Shown here in pieces: positions 41,060 through 47,664 of a stretch of DNA of 47,664 bases. Each line of letters begins with the position of its first letter. The first letter of the stretch is position 1. Below the pieces are notes generated by a model. That model saw nothing but the letters and a program-made list of their open reading frames with translations. It was not told the DNA's origin and ran no database searches. The DNA is taken from assembly GCA_903900845.1 (NCBI GenBank), contig CAIUOU010000117.1:1-47664 (forward strand). Reading direction: 5' to 3'. The position numbers and the translations under genes were made by a program. Source of the DNA: an uncultured Opitutia bacterium (lineage in GTDB: Bacteria; Verrucomicrobiota; Verrucomicrobiia; Opitutales; Opitutaceae).

Positions 41060-43173
41060 GCGCCCAGCATCAGGACGCCCTTGAAGACGAGCAGCACCAC
41101 GCCGACCAGCGCGCAGCAGGCGAGGAAGCCGAGGGTGTCGGTCCGATCCCATCTCGTGAATTCCCATTTTGAGCGCGGGAAGAGCTTGAGGTGGTCGTAG
41201 CGCGTCGGGTTCGCGTAGCTCTCGGCAACGCGCCGCGCATCCTCCTCCAGGGTGGGCGCGACGGGCGTCTTCATCCGGACGTAGAAGCGCGCCACGCGGT
41301 CAGGATCGGCGGGACGCGTCAGCAGGCTGACGCCGAAGATCAGCAGGACGGGGATGAGCGCGTCGACGAGGTAGCGCGTCGTGAGCAGCTGGGCGGAGGA
41401 GAAGCCGGCGACGTCGAATCCGAGCAGCGCCAGCAGGTAGACCTCCGTGCGAAACAGGCCCTTGCCAGTGCGGGGCGAGGAGGGGTCCTTCGGGTCGACG
41501 CGCACCACACCTTCCTCGAAGTAGAGGGAGACGGGCTCGATGCGGCGCGTGACGGAGACTTTATCCCCGGCCGCCTTGGCGCGCCCGGCGGCGACATCGG
41601 CGGCGGTGGCCGACACCTCCGCGGTGACGACGCGCTCGCGGGTCATGGCGGTGAGCGTTTCGGAGCGGGCGAGCCCGGGGATCGAGGAAACGACCGAAGG
41701 GATGACGGCGATGAGGAGCAAGGTGACGAACACTTGCACGCGAACGGCGGTCTCGGTGACACCGCGCCACAGGAACAGGACGGTGATGGGCACGCCCCAG
41801 ACCAGCAGGAGCACGATCGCGAACTTCAGGATGACGACCACGCTGTTGAGGAAAAGCCCGACAAGCACGCCGGCGGCGAGGAGCAGCGGCACAGCGAGAC
41901 GCGCGACGACCACGTAGTGGCGCTCGTCGCGCCCGGGGAAGAGCGGCTCGTAGAGATTCTTCACGACGAGGCCGGAAAGCACGACCGACTGGGCGCCGAG
42001 CACAGCGACCTTCCCGCCCAGAATGCCGGTGATCATGATTCCGATCAGACCGATGGGCAGCAGCTCACGGGTCATGAGGCCCCACGCCTGATCGGGGTCG
42101 GAGAGATTCGGGCCGAAGAGCGCGAGGGCGATCAGGCCGCAGTAGGCCCAGGCGATGGTGACGAAGCGCTTGCTGAAGCCGCCGGTGACGGCGCCGATCC
42201 GGGCCGCCATCTCATCCTTGGCGGAGCCGGAGATCGCCATGTTGGCCTGGGTGCCGGCGATCCCGATCAGCTGCACGAGCAGGAGCGCGGCGATGGAGTA
42301 CCAGGTGTACTCGGAGGCGATGTCGCCCCCGAACAGGTTGAACATCACGTCGGGCAGCTTGTCGTGCAGCGCCTTCGGGCCGCCGATCTCGGCGAGCCCG
42401 AACGGGATCAGGATGATGGAGATCACGACCACCAGCATCGCCTGGATGGCGTCGACGACCGCCGACGCCTTCAACCCGCCGAGCATGATGAAAACCGCGA
42501 CGATGCCGGTAGAAACCAGGTAGAATGCCACGGGCTGGAGGTAAGTGACATAGGGCTGCAGCTCCCCCCGCTTATAGTAGTCGCTGAGCGTCTCGTAGCG
42601 CGTCGCGGCGTCGGCGGGTAAGGCGCCCGCCTGCCGCTGCTGCCGGAGCTGCGCGTATTCGTGGTAATCGGCGACGCGTTGGCGCTCAGCGGGAGTCCAG
42701 ACCGCCTCCTCCTTCACCATCAGCGGCTGCAGCGTCTTCAGCGCGGTGACATTGCCCGCCGCGATGACACCGATCACCGCGATGATGAGCATCGTGACCG
42801 CGTAGAGGGTCGCGAGGAACCGGCTGCCGAAGCGGTCGGCGAAGAGATCCGCCATGGTGGTGAGCCGCACCCGGCGGAACCAGACGTTCATGAACCAGTA
42901 GTACGGCGTGAGGAAGAGCGTGATCAGCGCCAGCCACGCGCCACCCGCGCCCTGCCGGTAGACCGAGCTCGACGTGGTCGTCGCCTGCCCGGGGTCGGTC
43001 ATGTTCCCGAAACTGAGGAAGAACTGGAGCCACCGCCCGAGGGAGCGGCCGCCGAGGAAGAAGTCCCCCTCGCCTTTCACGCCGCGTGCCAGCGCCTTGC
43101 CGATCAAAAGAACGGCCACGATGTAGCCGAGGAGGATCGTGACGTCGACCCAGTGCAGTCCGAAGAATTTCAT
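41056..43173 (-). CDS. Sodium:solute symporter (SSS family), long form
   Basis: The predicted protein has 705 residues from ATG at 43173 (MKFFGLHWVDVTILLGYIVAVLLIGKAL). The first helices include FFLGGRSLGRWLQFFLSFGNMTDPGQATTTSSSVYRQGAGG, which matches the sodium-site region of SSS transporters. About fourteen transmembrane segments are visible. There are two soluble insertions (around residues 160-220 and 510-585, the latter Ala/Val-rich and charged), giving a length well above the usual 500-550. SSS proteins couple Na+ to uptake of sugars, amino acids or carboxylates; no substrate can be assigned. It overlaps the S51 peptidase gene downstream and lies 102 bases after the sulfatase gene. Confidence 0.92.
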   Translation of the reverse strand: MKFFGLHWVDVTILLGYIVAVLLIGKALARGVKGEGDFFLGGRSLGRWLQFFLSFGNMTDPGQATTTSSSVYRQGAGGAWLALITLFLTPYYWFMNVWFRRVRLTTMADLFADRFGSRFLATLYAVTMLIIAVIGVIAAGNVTALKTLQPLMVKEEAVWTPAERQRVADYHEYAQLRQQRQAGALPADAATRYETLSDYYKRGELQPYVTYLQPVAFYLVSTGIVAVFIMLGGLKASAVVDAIQAMLVVVISIILIPFGLAEIGGPKALHDKLPDVMFNLFGGDIASEYTWYSIAALLLVQLIGIAGTQANMAISGSAKDEMAARIGAVTGGFSKRFVTIAWAYCGLIALALFGPNLSDPDQAWGLMTRELLPIGLIGIMITGILGGKVAVLGAQSVVLSGLVVKNLYEPLFPGRDERHYVVVARLAVPLLLAAGVLVGLFLNSVVVILKFAIVLLLVWGVPITVLFLWRGVTETAVRVQVFVTLLLIAVIPSVVSSIPGLARSETLTAMTRERVVTAEVSATAADVAAGRAKAAGDKVSVTRRIEPVSLYFEEGVVRVDPKDPSSPRTGKGLFRTEVYLLALLGFDVAGFSSAQLLTTRYLVDALIPVLLIFGVSLLTRPADPDRVARFYVRMKTPVAPTLEEDARRVAESYANPTRYDHLKLFPRSKWEFTRWDRTDTLGFLACCALVGVVLLVFKGVLMLGA

Positions 43174-43275
43174 GGGGTGGGAAAAACGGGCTCGAGCAAG
43201 GGGAGGACCCCTCCGCATGGCGACCCCGTTCTGGAGCACCCGCGGGCGCCCGAGGCTCGCCGCGGGGAACGACGG

Positions 43276-44739
43276 TCAATCGTCGCCGTTCGAGCGCTTC
43301 TTGCCGCCCTTCCTCTTCGCCGGCTCCGCGGCGGAGGCGTTGTTCTTCGTGGGCATCGGCGCCTTCATCGACGTCCGCCACGCCACCAGACGGGCATGCA
43401 GCGCTCGCGCCTTCTCCGGAAGCTCCTGGGCCAGGTTGCGGCTCTCGCCGATATCCTCGCGCAGGTTGTACAGCTCGAGCCGGCCGTCCTCGAGAAACTC
43501 CATCAGCTTCCAGTCACCAGCGTGGATGAGGCTCACCGGCGTCGTGCGCCACTGGCCGGGGCCGGCGCCGAGGTAACCGGGGAAATGCTGGAAGAACGCG
43601 TCGCGCGCGAGCCGGGCCCGCGGATCACGGATCAGCGGCAGCAGGCTCTCGCCGTCGAGGGTCTGGCCCGCGGGAAGGGCCGCGCCGGAGATCGCGGCGA
43701 ACGTCGGCAGGACGTCAACGTGCACCGTGGGCGTGTCACAGACGGCGCCCGCCGGCGCGCGGCCGGGCCAGCGCACGATCAGCGGCACGCGCGTCCCGCC
43801 TTCGTAGAGGCTGCCCTTGCCGTTGCGCAGCGGGGCGTTGTCGGTGACGTCGTCCCGGCCGCGCTCCAACCCGGCGCGGGCGTAACCACCCACCCCGCCA
43901 TTGTCGCTGGCGAAGACCACCAAGGTGTCGTCGGCCAGCCTGAGTTCGTCGAGGAGGGCGGTGATGCGGCCGACGCTTTCATCGACGCTCGCGATCATGG
44001 CCGCATAGACGGGATTCCGGTGCCCGCCCGCGCCGGGCTTGTCGCGGAAGCGTGCGACGAGTTCCTCCTTGGCCTGATGCGGCGAATGGACGCCGAAGTG
44101 CGGCAGATAGAGGAAGAACGGCCGCTCGCGATTGCGGCGGATGAAATCGACGGCGCGATCGGTGAGGAAGTCGGCGAGGTACTTTCCCTTCGGCACCTCG
44201 ACGGTGGGATTGGTGCGGAAATCGTAGTGTTGCCCCGCGCTCTCGATCGCCTCGTCGAAGCCACGCCGGCCGGGGTGAAAGTCGCCCTGCTGGCCGAGAT
44301 GCCACTTGCCGAACATCGCGGTCGCGTAGCCCGCGCGCTTCAATACCTGCGGCAGGAGCACCCGGTCGAGCGGGAGGTTGGTGACGTTGTCGGCCGGCCG
44401 AAGGGGTCGCGATGACCAGTCAAAGCGGTCGATGTTGCCCACCGTGTAGACGCCGGTGCGGACCGAGTACTGGCCGGTCATCAGCGCGGCCCGGGTCGGC
44501 GCGCAATTCTGGTGATGGTGGTGGTTGGTGAACCGCACGCCCTGCGACGCGAGCCGGTCGATGTGCGGCGTCTCGTAGTAGCGGCTGCCGAAACACGCGA
44601 GGTCGGTGTACCCGAGGTCGTCGGCGAGGATGAAGACGATGTTGGGCGGCCGCGCCGCGACGGGGGAAGCGAGGACCGCGACCAAAATGAGTCGGAGGAG
44701 CGCGCGGGAGAGCGGCGTGGAGAAACGTACCAGAGGCAT
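43276..44739 (-). CDS. Secreted arylsulfatase-type sulfatase (S1 family)
   Basis: The predicted protein has 487 residues from ATG at 44739 with a signal peptide (SRALLRLILVAVLASPVAARPPN). The metal motif is ADDLGY. Four histidines stand just before the active site (NHHHHQNCAPTRAALMTGQ), with C79 as formylglycine site in CAPTR. GKWHLGQQG and FASDNGGVGG follow. A basic, Lys-rich tail (PAKRKGGKKRSNGDD) ends the protein. It removes sulfate from a polysaccharide or aryl substrate outside the cytoplasm. It lies in the middle of a probable five-gene operon, 46 bases after the TPR protein gene. Confidence 0.92.
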   Translation of the reverse strand: MPLVRFSTPLSRALLRLILVAVLASPVAARPPNIVFILADDLGYTDLACFGSRYYETPHIDRLASQGVRFTNHHHHQNCAPTRAALMTGQYSVRTGVYTVGNIDRFDWSSRPLRPADNVTNLPLDRVLLPQVLKRAGYATAMFGKWHLGQQGDFHPGRRGFDEAIESAGQHYDFRTNPTVEVPKGKYLADFLTDRAVDFIRRNRERPFFLYLPHFGVHSPHQAKEELVARFRDKPGAGGHRNPVYAAMIASVDESVGRITALLDELRLADDTLVVFASDNGGVGGYARAGLERGRDDVTDNAPLRNGKGSLYEGGTRVPLIVRWPGRAPAGAVCDTPTVHVDVLPTFAAISGAALPAGQTLDGESLLPLIRDPRARLARDAFFQHFPGYLGAGPGQWRTTPVSLIHAGDWKLMEFLEDGRLELYNLREDIGESRNLAQELPEKARALHARLVAWRTSMKAPMPTKNNASAAEPAKRKGGKKRSNGDD

Positions 44740-44785
44740 GCCGCAAGAAAAGTCGTCACGGCGTCCCACGCCAGCCGCAACCGGG

Positions 44786-45622
44786 TCAGTTGGACGACCG
44801 CGAGCGGATCCACGTCGCGAGGCCGGGCCGGGGGTCGCGGATACGGAAGTGAAGGACCACCCGGTACGGTTTACCGTCGGAAGGATCGACGCGCCAGTAA
44901 CCCATGGCGCGGTCTCCCGCCCAGCCCTGGAGCTCGAACTTCCGCTTCGGCAGGTTCTCGGGCTTGGCGGTCGGCTTGAAATCCATGAACGCGAGGTCGG
45001 CCGGCGAGGCGTCACTGATCGTCACCTTGCCGCTCTGCGTGCCGTAGCGCCACGTGCCGTTATTGAGGACGAAAAGCGGCGTGTAGTCCTCGCCTGTCCC
45101 CCGGTCGAAGGCGCCATTGTCGTAATCATTCCGGATGCTCTGGCTGATCCAACGGCCCGCCAGATCGCGCAGCTCCGAGTCGGCGCGGGCATCCGCCGGA
45201 GGAGGATTTTCCAAGGCCGCCAGGGCGCGCTGGAACCGCGGCTCATTGCGCAGGCTCGCAAGATCCTCGTCGGCCCTGAGGTGCGCGGCGTCACTGAACC
45301 CCAGCTTCAGCGCACGCTCCAGATAATCGAGGGCGGGGCCGGTTCGTCCGCGGCGGGCCTCGCAGCAGGCGGCGTTATAGGCATGGGCGGGTTTGTTCGG
45401 CTCGAGCGCCATCGCCAGCCGGCTGAGCGCGAGGCCGTCTTCGTAGCGGCCCTCCTTCATCGCCCGCGTCAGCGCGCGATAGGCAAACTCGATGTCGTCC
45501 TTCGGCTCCGCCTCGGCCGCCGGCAACGCCCACGGCACGGCGAGCATGAGCGCCGCGACTAGGCGGGCGGCGCGAACAAAAGGGGTTTTTACGAGATGAG
45601 TAGGGAGCAGGAGGCTGGTCAT
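44786..45622 (-). CDS. Exported TPR-repeat protein
   Basis: The predicted protein has 278 residues; ATG at 45622 gives a hydrophobic leader (VRAARLVAALMLAVPWALPAAEAE). Two TPR-like helix pairs follow: IEFAYRALTRAMKEGRYEDGLALSRLAMALEPNKPAHAYNAACCEARRGRTGPALDYLERALKLGF, then a closing helix set. A beta-rich C-terminal half (DLAGRWISQSIRNDYDNGAFDRG....) is unlike known enzymes. It probably mediates protein contact in the periplasm. It lies 22 bases after the SmpA-like gene and 46 before the sulfatase, fitting one transcript. Confidence 0.75.
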   Translation of the reverse strand: MTSLLLPTHLVKTPFVRAARLVAALMLAVPWALPAAEAEPKDDIEFAYRALTRAMKEGRYEDGLALSRLAMALEPNKPAHAYNAACCEARRGRTGPALDYLERALKLGFSDAAHLRADEDLASLRNEPRFQRALAALENPPPADARADSELRDLAGRWISQSIRNDYDNGAFDRGTGEDYTPLFVLNNGTWRYGTQSGKVTISDASPADLAFMDFKPTAKPENLPKRKFELQGWAGDRAMGYWRVDPSDGKPYRVVLHFRIRDPRPGLATWIRSRSSN

Positions 45623-45644
45623 GGCGGGGCGGGGTTGGCGCGCC

Positions 45645-46406
45645 TCAGGGCGAGGCGCGGAGAAATGCGAAATAGTTCCGGGAGCCATCGGCGTTGCTCC
45701 AGTAGAACTCGATCGCCTTGCGATCGGCGGAAAGGGTCGCTCGGCCTTGGTTCCACGCGGACAGGACACCGGAGAAAACGAGCCCTTCGGCCGACAGGGC
45801 CACGCTGCCCTGCCCACCCACACCGGTGCGATAACGGCCGTCCGAGAAAATCTCGAAGGACTGGGCGTTTTTCGGGTCGATCCATTGCCCAACCAGCGCG
45901 GTGAGCGGACCCGCCGGGGCCTCCGGCGCGCCCTTCGCGGTGGGGGCGAAATCGGCGAAGCGCCGGCCCGACGGTCGAATGACGATGCGATCCACCGCGC
46001 CCGAGGCGACGCGGAACGAGAGCGCGTACTGTCCCGCGGTGACGTCGTAGTTGTCGTAGACCATGTTCCCGCCGGAAAACTCCGCCTTCACCTTGGCGAG
46101 CGGATCGCCCACACCGACGCCACCCGCGAGGCGGGTATCGCCCTCGATCGTGACGGACCAGATTTCCTTGCCGCTGGGGTCGAACATCACGCGCAGTCCG
46201 GCGTAGCCGATGCCCCCGCCGAAGGCGCGGTTGTCGGACCGCGGCTTCCCCAGCGCCGCGACAACCTCGTCGGCCGTCATGGAAAGCCGCAGCGGGAGGG
46301 AGAGCGGCTCAACGCGATCAGCCGGCGTGGAGGCCGGGGGGTTCGCCGAAAACACGTCGAGCTGGCCGAGGCAGATCAAAACGAGTCCTAGGAGGAGACG
46401 TTTCAT
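45645..46406 (-). CDS. Exported protein with SmpA/BamE-like N-terminal segment
   Basis: The predicted protein has 253 residues from ATG at 46406, signal MKRLLLGLVLICLGQLDVFSAN. The segment LPLRLSMTADEVVAALGKPRSDNRAFGGGIGYAGLRVMFDPSGKEI has the pattern (L..GM...EV...LG.P) of the SmpA/BamE fold. A beta-rich C-terminal part follows (GQWIDPKNAQSFEIFSDGRYRTGVGGQGSVAL), similar in layout to the C-terminus of the next protein in the operon. Function unknown; it heads the minus-strand gene set and is divergent from the DUF1080 gene. Confidence 0.7.
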   Translation of the reverse strand: MKRLLLGLVLICLGQLDVFSANPPASTPADRVEPLSLPLRLSMTADEVVAALGKPRSDNRAFGGGIGYAGLRVMFDPSGKEIWSVTIEGDTRLAGGVGVGDPLAKVKAEFSGGNMVYDNYDVTAGQYALSFRVASGAVDRIVIRPSGRRFADFAPTAKGAPEAPAGPLTALVGQWIDPKNAQSFEIFSDGRYRTGVGGQGSVALSAEGLVFSGVLSAWNQGRATLSADRKAIEFYWSNADGSRNYFAFLRASP

Positions 46407-46646
46407 GCGATTCTCCGAACGGATTTCGCGCCGGTTTCGCAAGGGCAAAGCCGCCGGCCTGACCTCAGGTAAAAAGGGGGAAAGCCCGAAACCTGCGGCC
46501 CCGAAGAGGTCGCGGCGAAACGCGCATCTTCAGACATCGAGGTTTTTATTTCCATGGCAGGTTTCGCCGTGACCCCTGCGGAACGCTTGCCCGAATGGCT
46601 TCCGTTCCGTAGCCCGCTTCAGGGACATCACCCGCCCAACCCCTCT

Positions 46647-47387
46647 GTGAAAACCCTGCCCCGTCTCGTTTGTTTCCTTCTTTCACCACTCGCTGTTTTT
46701 TCCGCCGAGCCGCCTTGGCGAGAACTCTTTAACGGGCGCGATCTCACCGGCTGGAAAATAGTCGGCGCCCATCCCAAGGCCCACGCGGCCGTGGAGAACG
46801 GCGAGATGGTGGGGCACATGGTCCGCGGCACACCCGAGCATACGTTTTTCTGCACGGAGGAAAAATTCGGCGACTTCATCCTCGAGGTGGACGCGTTCCA
46901 GACGGGCGGCTTCAACACCGGCATCCTTTTCCGCTGCATCGACACACCCGCTGCCGCCAGCGTGCGCCTGCATGGCTACCAGGTGAAAATCGATCCCTCG
47001 CCCACCCGCCGGTGGACGGGGGGCATCTTCGACGATTACGGGAAAAACTGGCTGTGGCTCCAAACGCTCGAGCACGACGAGCGCGCACGCACCGCCTACA
47101 AGTTCAACGAATGGGTCCGCTTCCGCGTCGAGGCGATCGGCCGCTCCCTGAAGGTCTGGGTCAACGGCACCCCGACCGCGCACCTGATCCATGACAAGTA
47201 CACGCGAGGTTACGTGGCCTTCAAAATCCACTCCTTCGCCGCCACCGGCAATCCGGCGCAGGAAAGAAATCTCATCCGCTTCAGGAACGTCCGGGTCATC
47301 ACCGAGAACCCCGCCTCCTTCGCCCAGCCGATGGACCTACCAGCCCGCGAGGCCGACCCGGCGCAGAAGATCCTGCCCAAACCTTGA
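46647..47387 (+). CDS. Secreted 3-keto-disaccharide hydrolase (DUF1080) family protein
   Basis: The predicted protein has 246 residues from a GTG at 46647, chosen because it opens a signal peptide (MKTLPRLVCFLLSPLAVFSAE). The frame extends to an ATG at 46554, but that part has no protein character. The concanavalin-like DUF1080 domain is clear: WRELFNGRDLTGWKIVG, GDFILEVDAFQTGGFNTGILFRC, GYQVKIDPSPTRRWTGGIFDDYG and FNEWVRFRVEAIGRSLKVWVNG. The domain hydrolyses 3-keto-glycosides, which in other organisms follow oxidation by Gfo/Idh enzymes of the kind present in this window. Divergent from the five-gene operon. Confidence 0.92.
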   Translation: MKTLPRLVCFLLSPLAVFSAEPPWRELFNGRDLTGWKIVGAHPKAHAAVENGEMVGHMVRGTPEHTFFCTEEKFGDFILEVDAFQTGGFNTGILFRCIDTPAAASVRLHGYQVKIDPSPTRRWTGGIFDDYGKNWLWLQTLEHDERARTAYKFNEWVRFRVEAIGRSLKVWVNGTPTAHLIHDKYTRGYVAFKIHSFAATGNPAQERNLIRFRNVRVITENPASFAQPMDLPAREADPAQKILPKP

Positions 47388-47664
47388 TCGTGGGCGAATA
47401 GGCCGCGCTCGGCCGATCCCGCCCCTGCGGGACGGACCCCGAAGGGGTCGGGAAGAAAACTGCACCGTGGCGACGCGTTTCTCAGCTCGGTTGCAGGTTT
47501 CGTCCTGACCCTTTCAAATCGGTCGCGTTCATCGGCTGGCCGCTAGTCGCAGGCGCCATTCTCGCTGCCCTCTGGTGGCACGACAGATCGCAGCTTCGAC
47601 CACGCCAGCGCCGACTGGAGGCGCTGGGCCACGAATACGAACGCTTGGACTGAAGGCGCGGCAA
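47388..47664. other. Tail of window: two hairpins and a possible short frame
   Basis: Two adjacent hairpins, TCCCGC-CCCT-GCGGGA (47417-47432) and GACCCC-GAA-GGGGTC (47435-47449), may end the DUF1080 transcript. Further on, a plus-strand frame ending at 47653 reads PLVAGAILAALWWHDRSQLRPRQRRLEALGHEYERLD, like a small membrane protein, but no start codon was found for it; a remnant or artefact. Confidence 0.4.

Noticed and set aside
41191-42621. 476-codon plus-strand frame opposite the symporter
   Set aside because: Acidic low-complexity shadow of a hydrophobic gene.
47482-47664. 60-codon minus-strand frame at the window end
   Set aside because: Basic, Ser/Arg-rich product with no ribosome binding site or known likeness.

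Overview
The window is a very GC-rich stretch of bacterial chromosome. Its gene content points to Verrucomicrobiota, most likely an Opitutaceae-type lineage. The signs are three formylglycine-type sulfatases, a PQQ-like beta-propeller protein, a 3-keto-disaccharide hydrolase (DUF1080) protein, several Gfo/Idh/MocA and sugar isomerase genes, a large secreted Ig/NHL protein with the paired C-terminal module common in that family, and a CstA-type transporter. This placement rests on recognised protein families, not on a database search. No rRNA, tRNA or CRISPR array was seen.

Layout. 1-3170: tail of a uridine-kinase-like gene, a sulfatase and a divergent beta-propeller protein. 3193-6320: a minus-strand operon with homologues of eboC, eboE and eboB plus one small protein, a shortened ebo cluster of the type linked to moving a metabolite out of the cytoplasm. 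6463-9128: CstA-family transporter and phosphodiester glycosidase. 9159-16628: the 1561-residue Ig/NHL surface protein with a good intrinsic terminator, then an unknown membrane protein paired with a Tat-type oxidoreductase. 16720-19882: methyltransferase, unknown polytopic membrane protein, SpoU-type RNA methyltransferase. 19908-22536: holA and purB. 22711-26511: arnT-arnB-arnC homologues, tightly coupled, without arnA or arnD. 26540-31640: sialidase-like protein, MacB/LolD-type ABC pair, and a two-gene unit of a lipoyl/E3-binding protein and a FabH-type ketosynthase. 31754-35444: second sulfatase, then sugar isomerase plus Gfo/Idh oxidoreductase.

The most unusual part is 35458-36554. A periplasmic-type SAM methyltransferase gene is boxed in by two pairs of roughly 79-bp inverted-repeat units (REPIN-like). 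The outermost copies form a perfect 19-bp inverted repeat and fit tightly between two convergent stop codons. The methyltransferase has no ordinary start codon between the repeats and its signal-like segment, so its frame can only open with ATG at the preceding gene's stop, reading through the repeats.

36561-47387: SGNH hydrolase, RarD-type permease, small lipoprotein, a Pro/Ala-rich GspB-like membrane protein with four RLKPR-like motifs, then a probable five-gene minus-strand operon (46406 to 40283: SmpA-like protein, TPR protein, sulfatase, sodium:solute symporter, S51 peptidase) divergent from a DUF1080 protein. The general picture is an organism that takes apart sulfated polysaccharides outside the cytoplasm and imports the products. 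The ebo-like, arn-like and FabH/lipoyl units are embedded among these genes.
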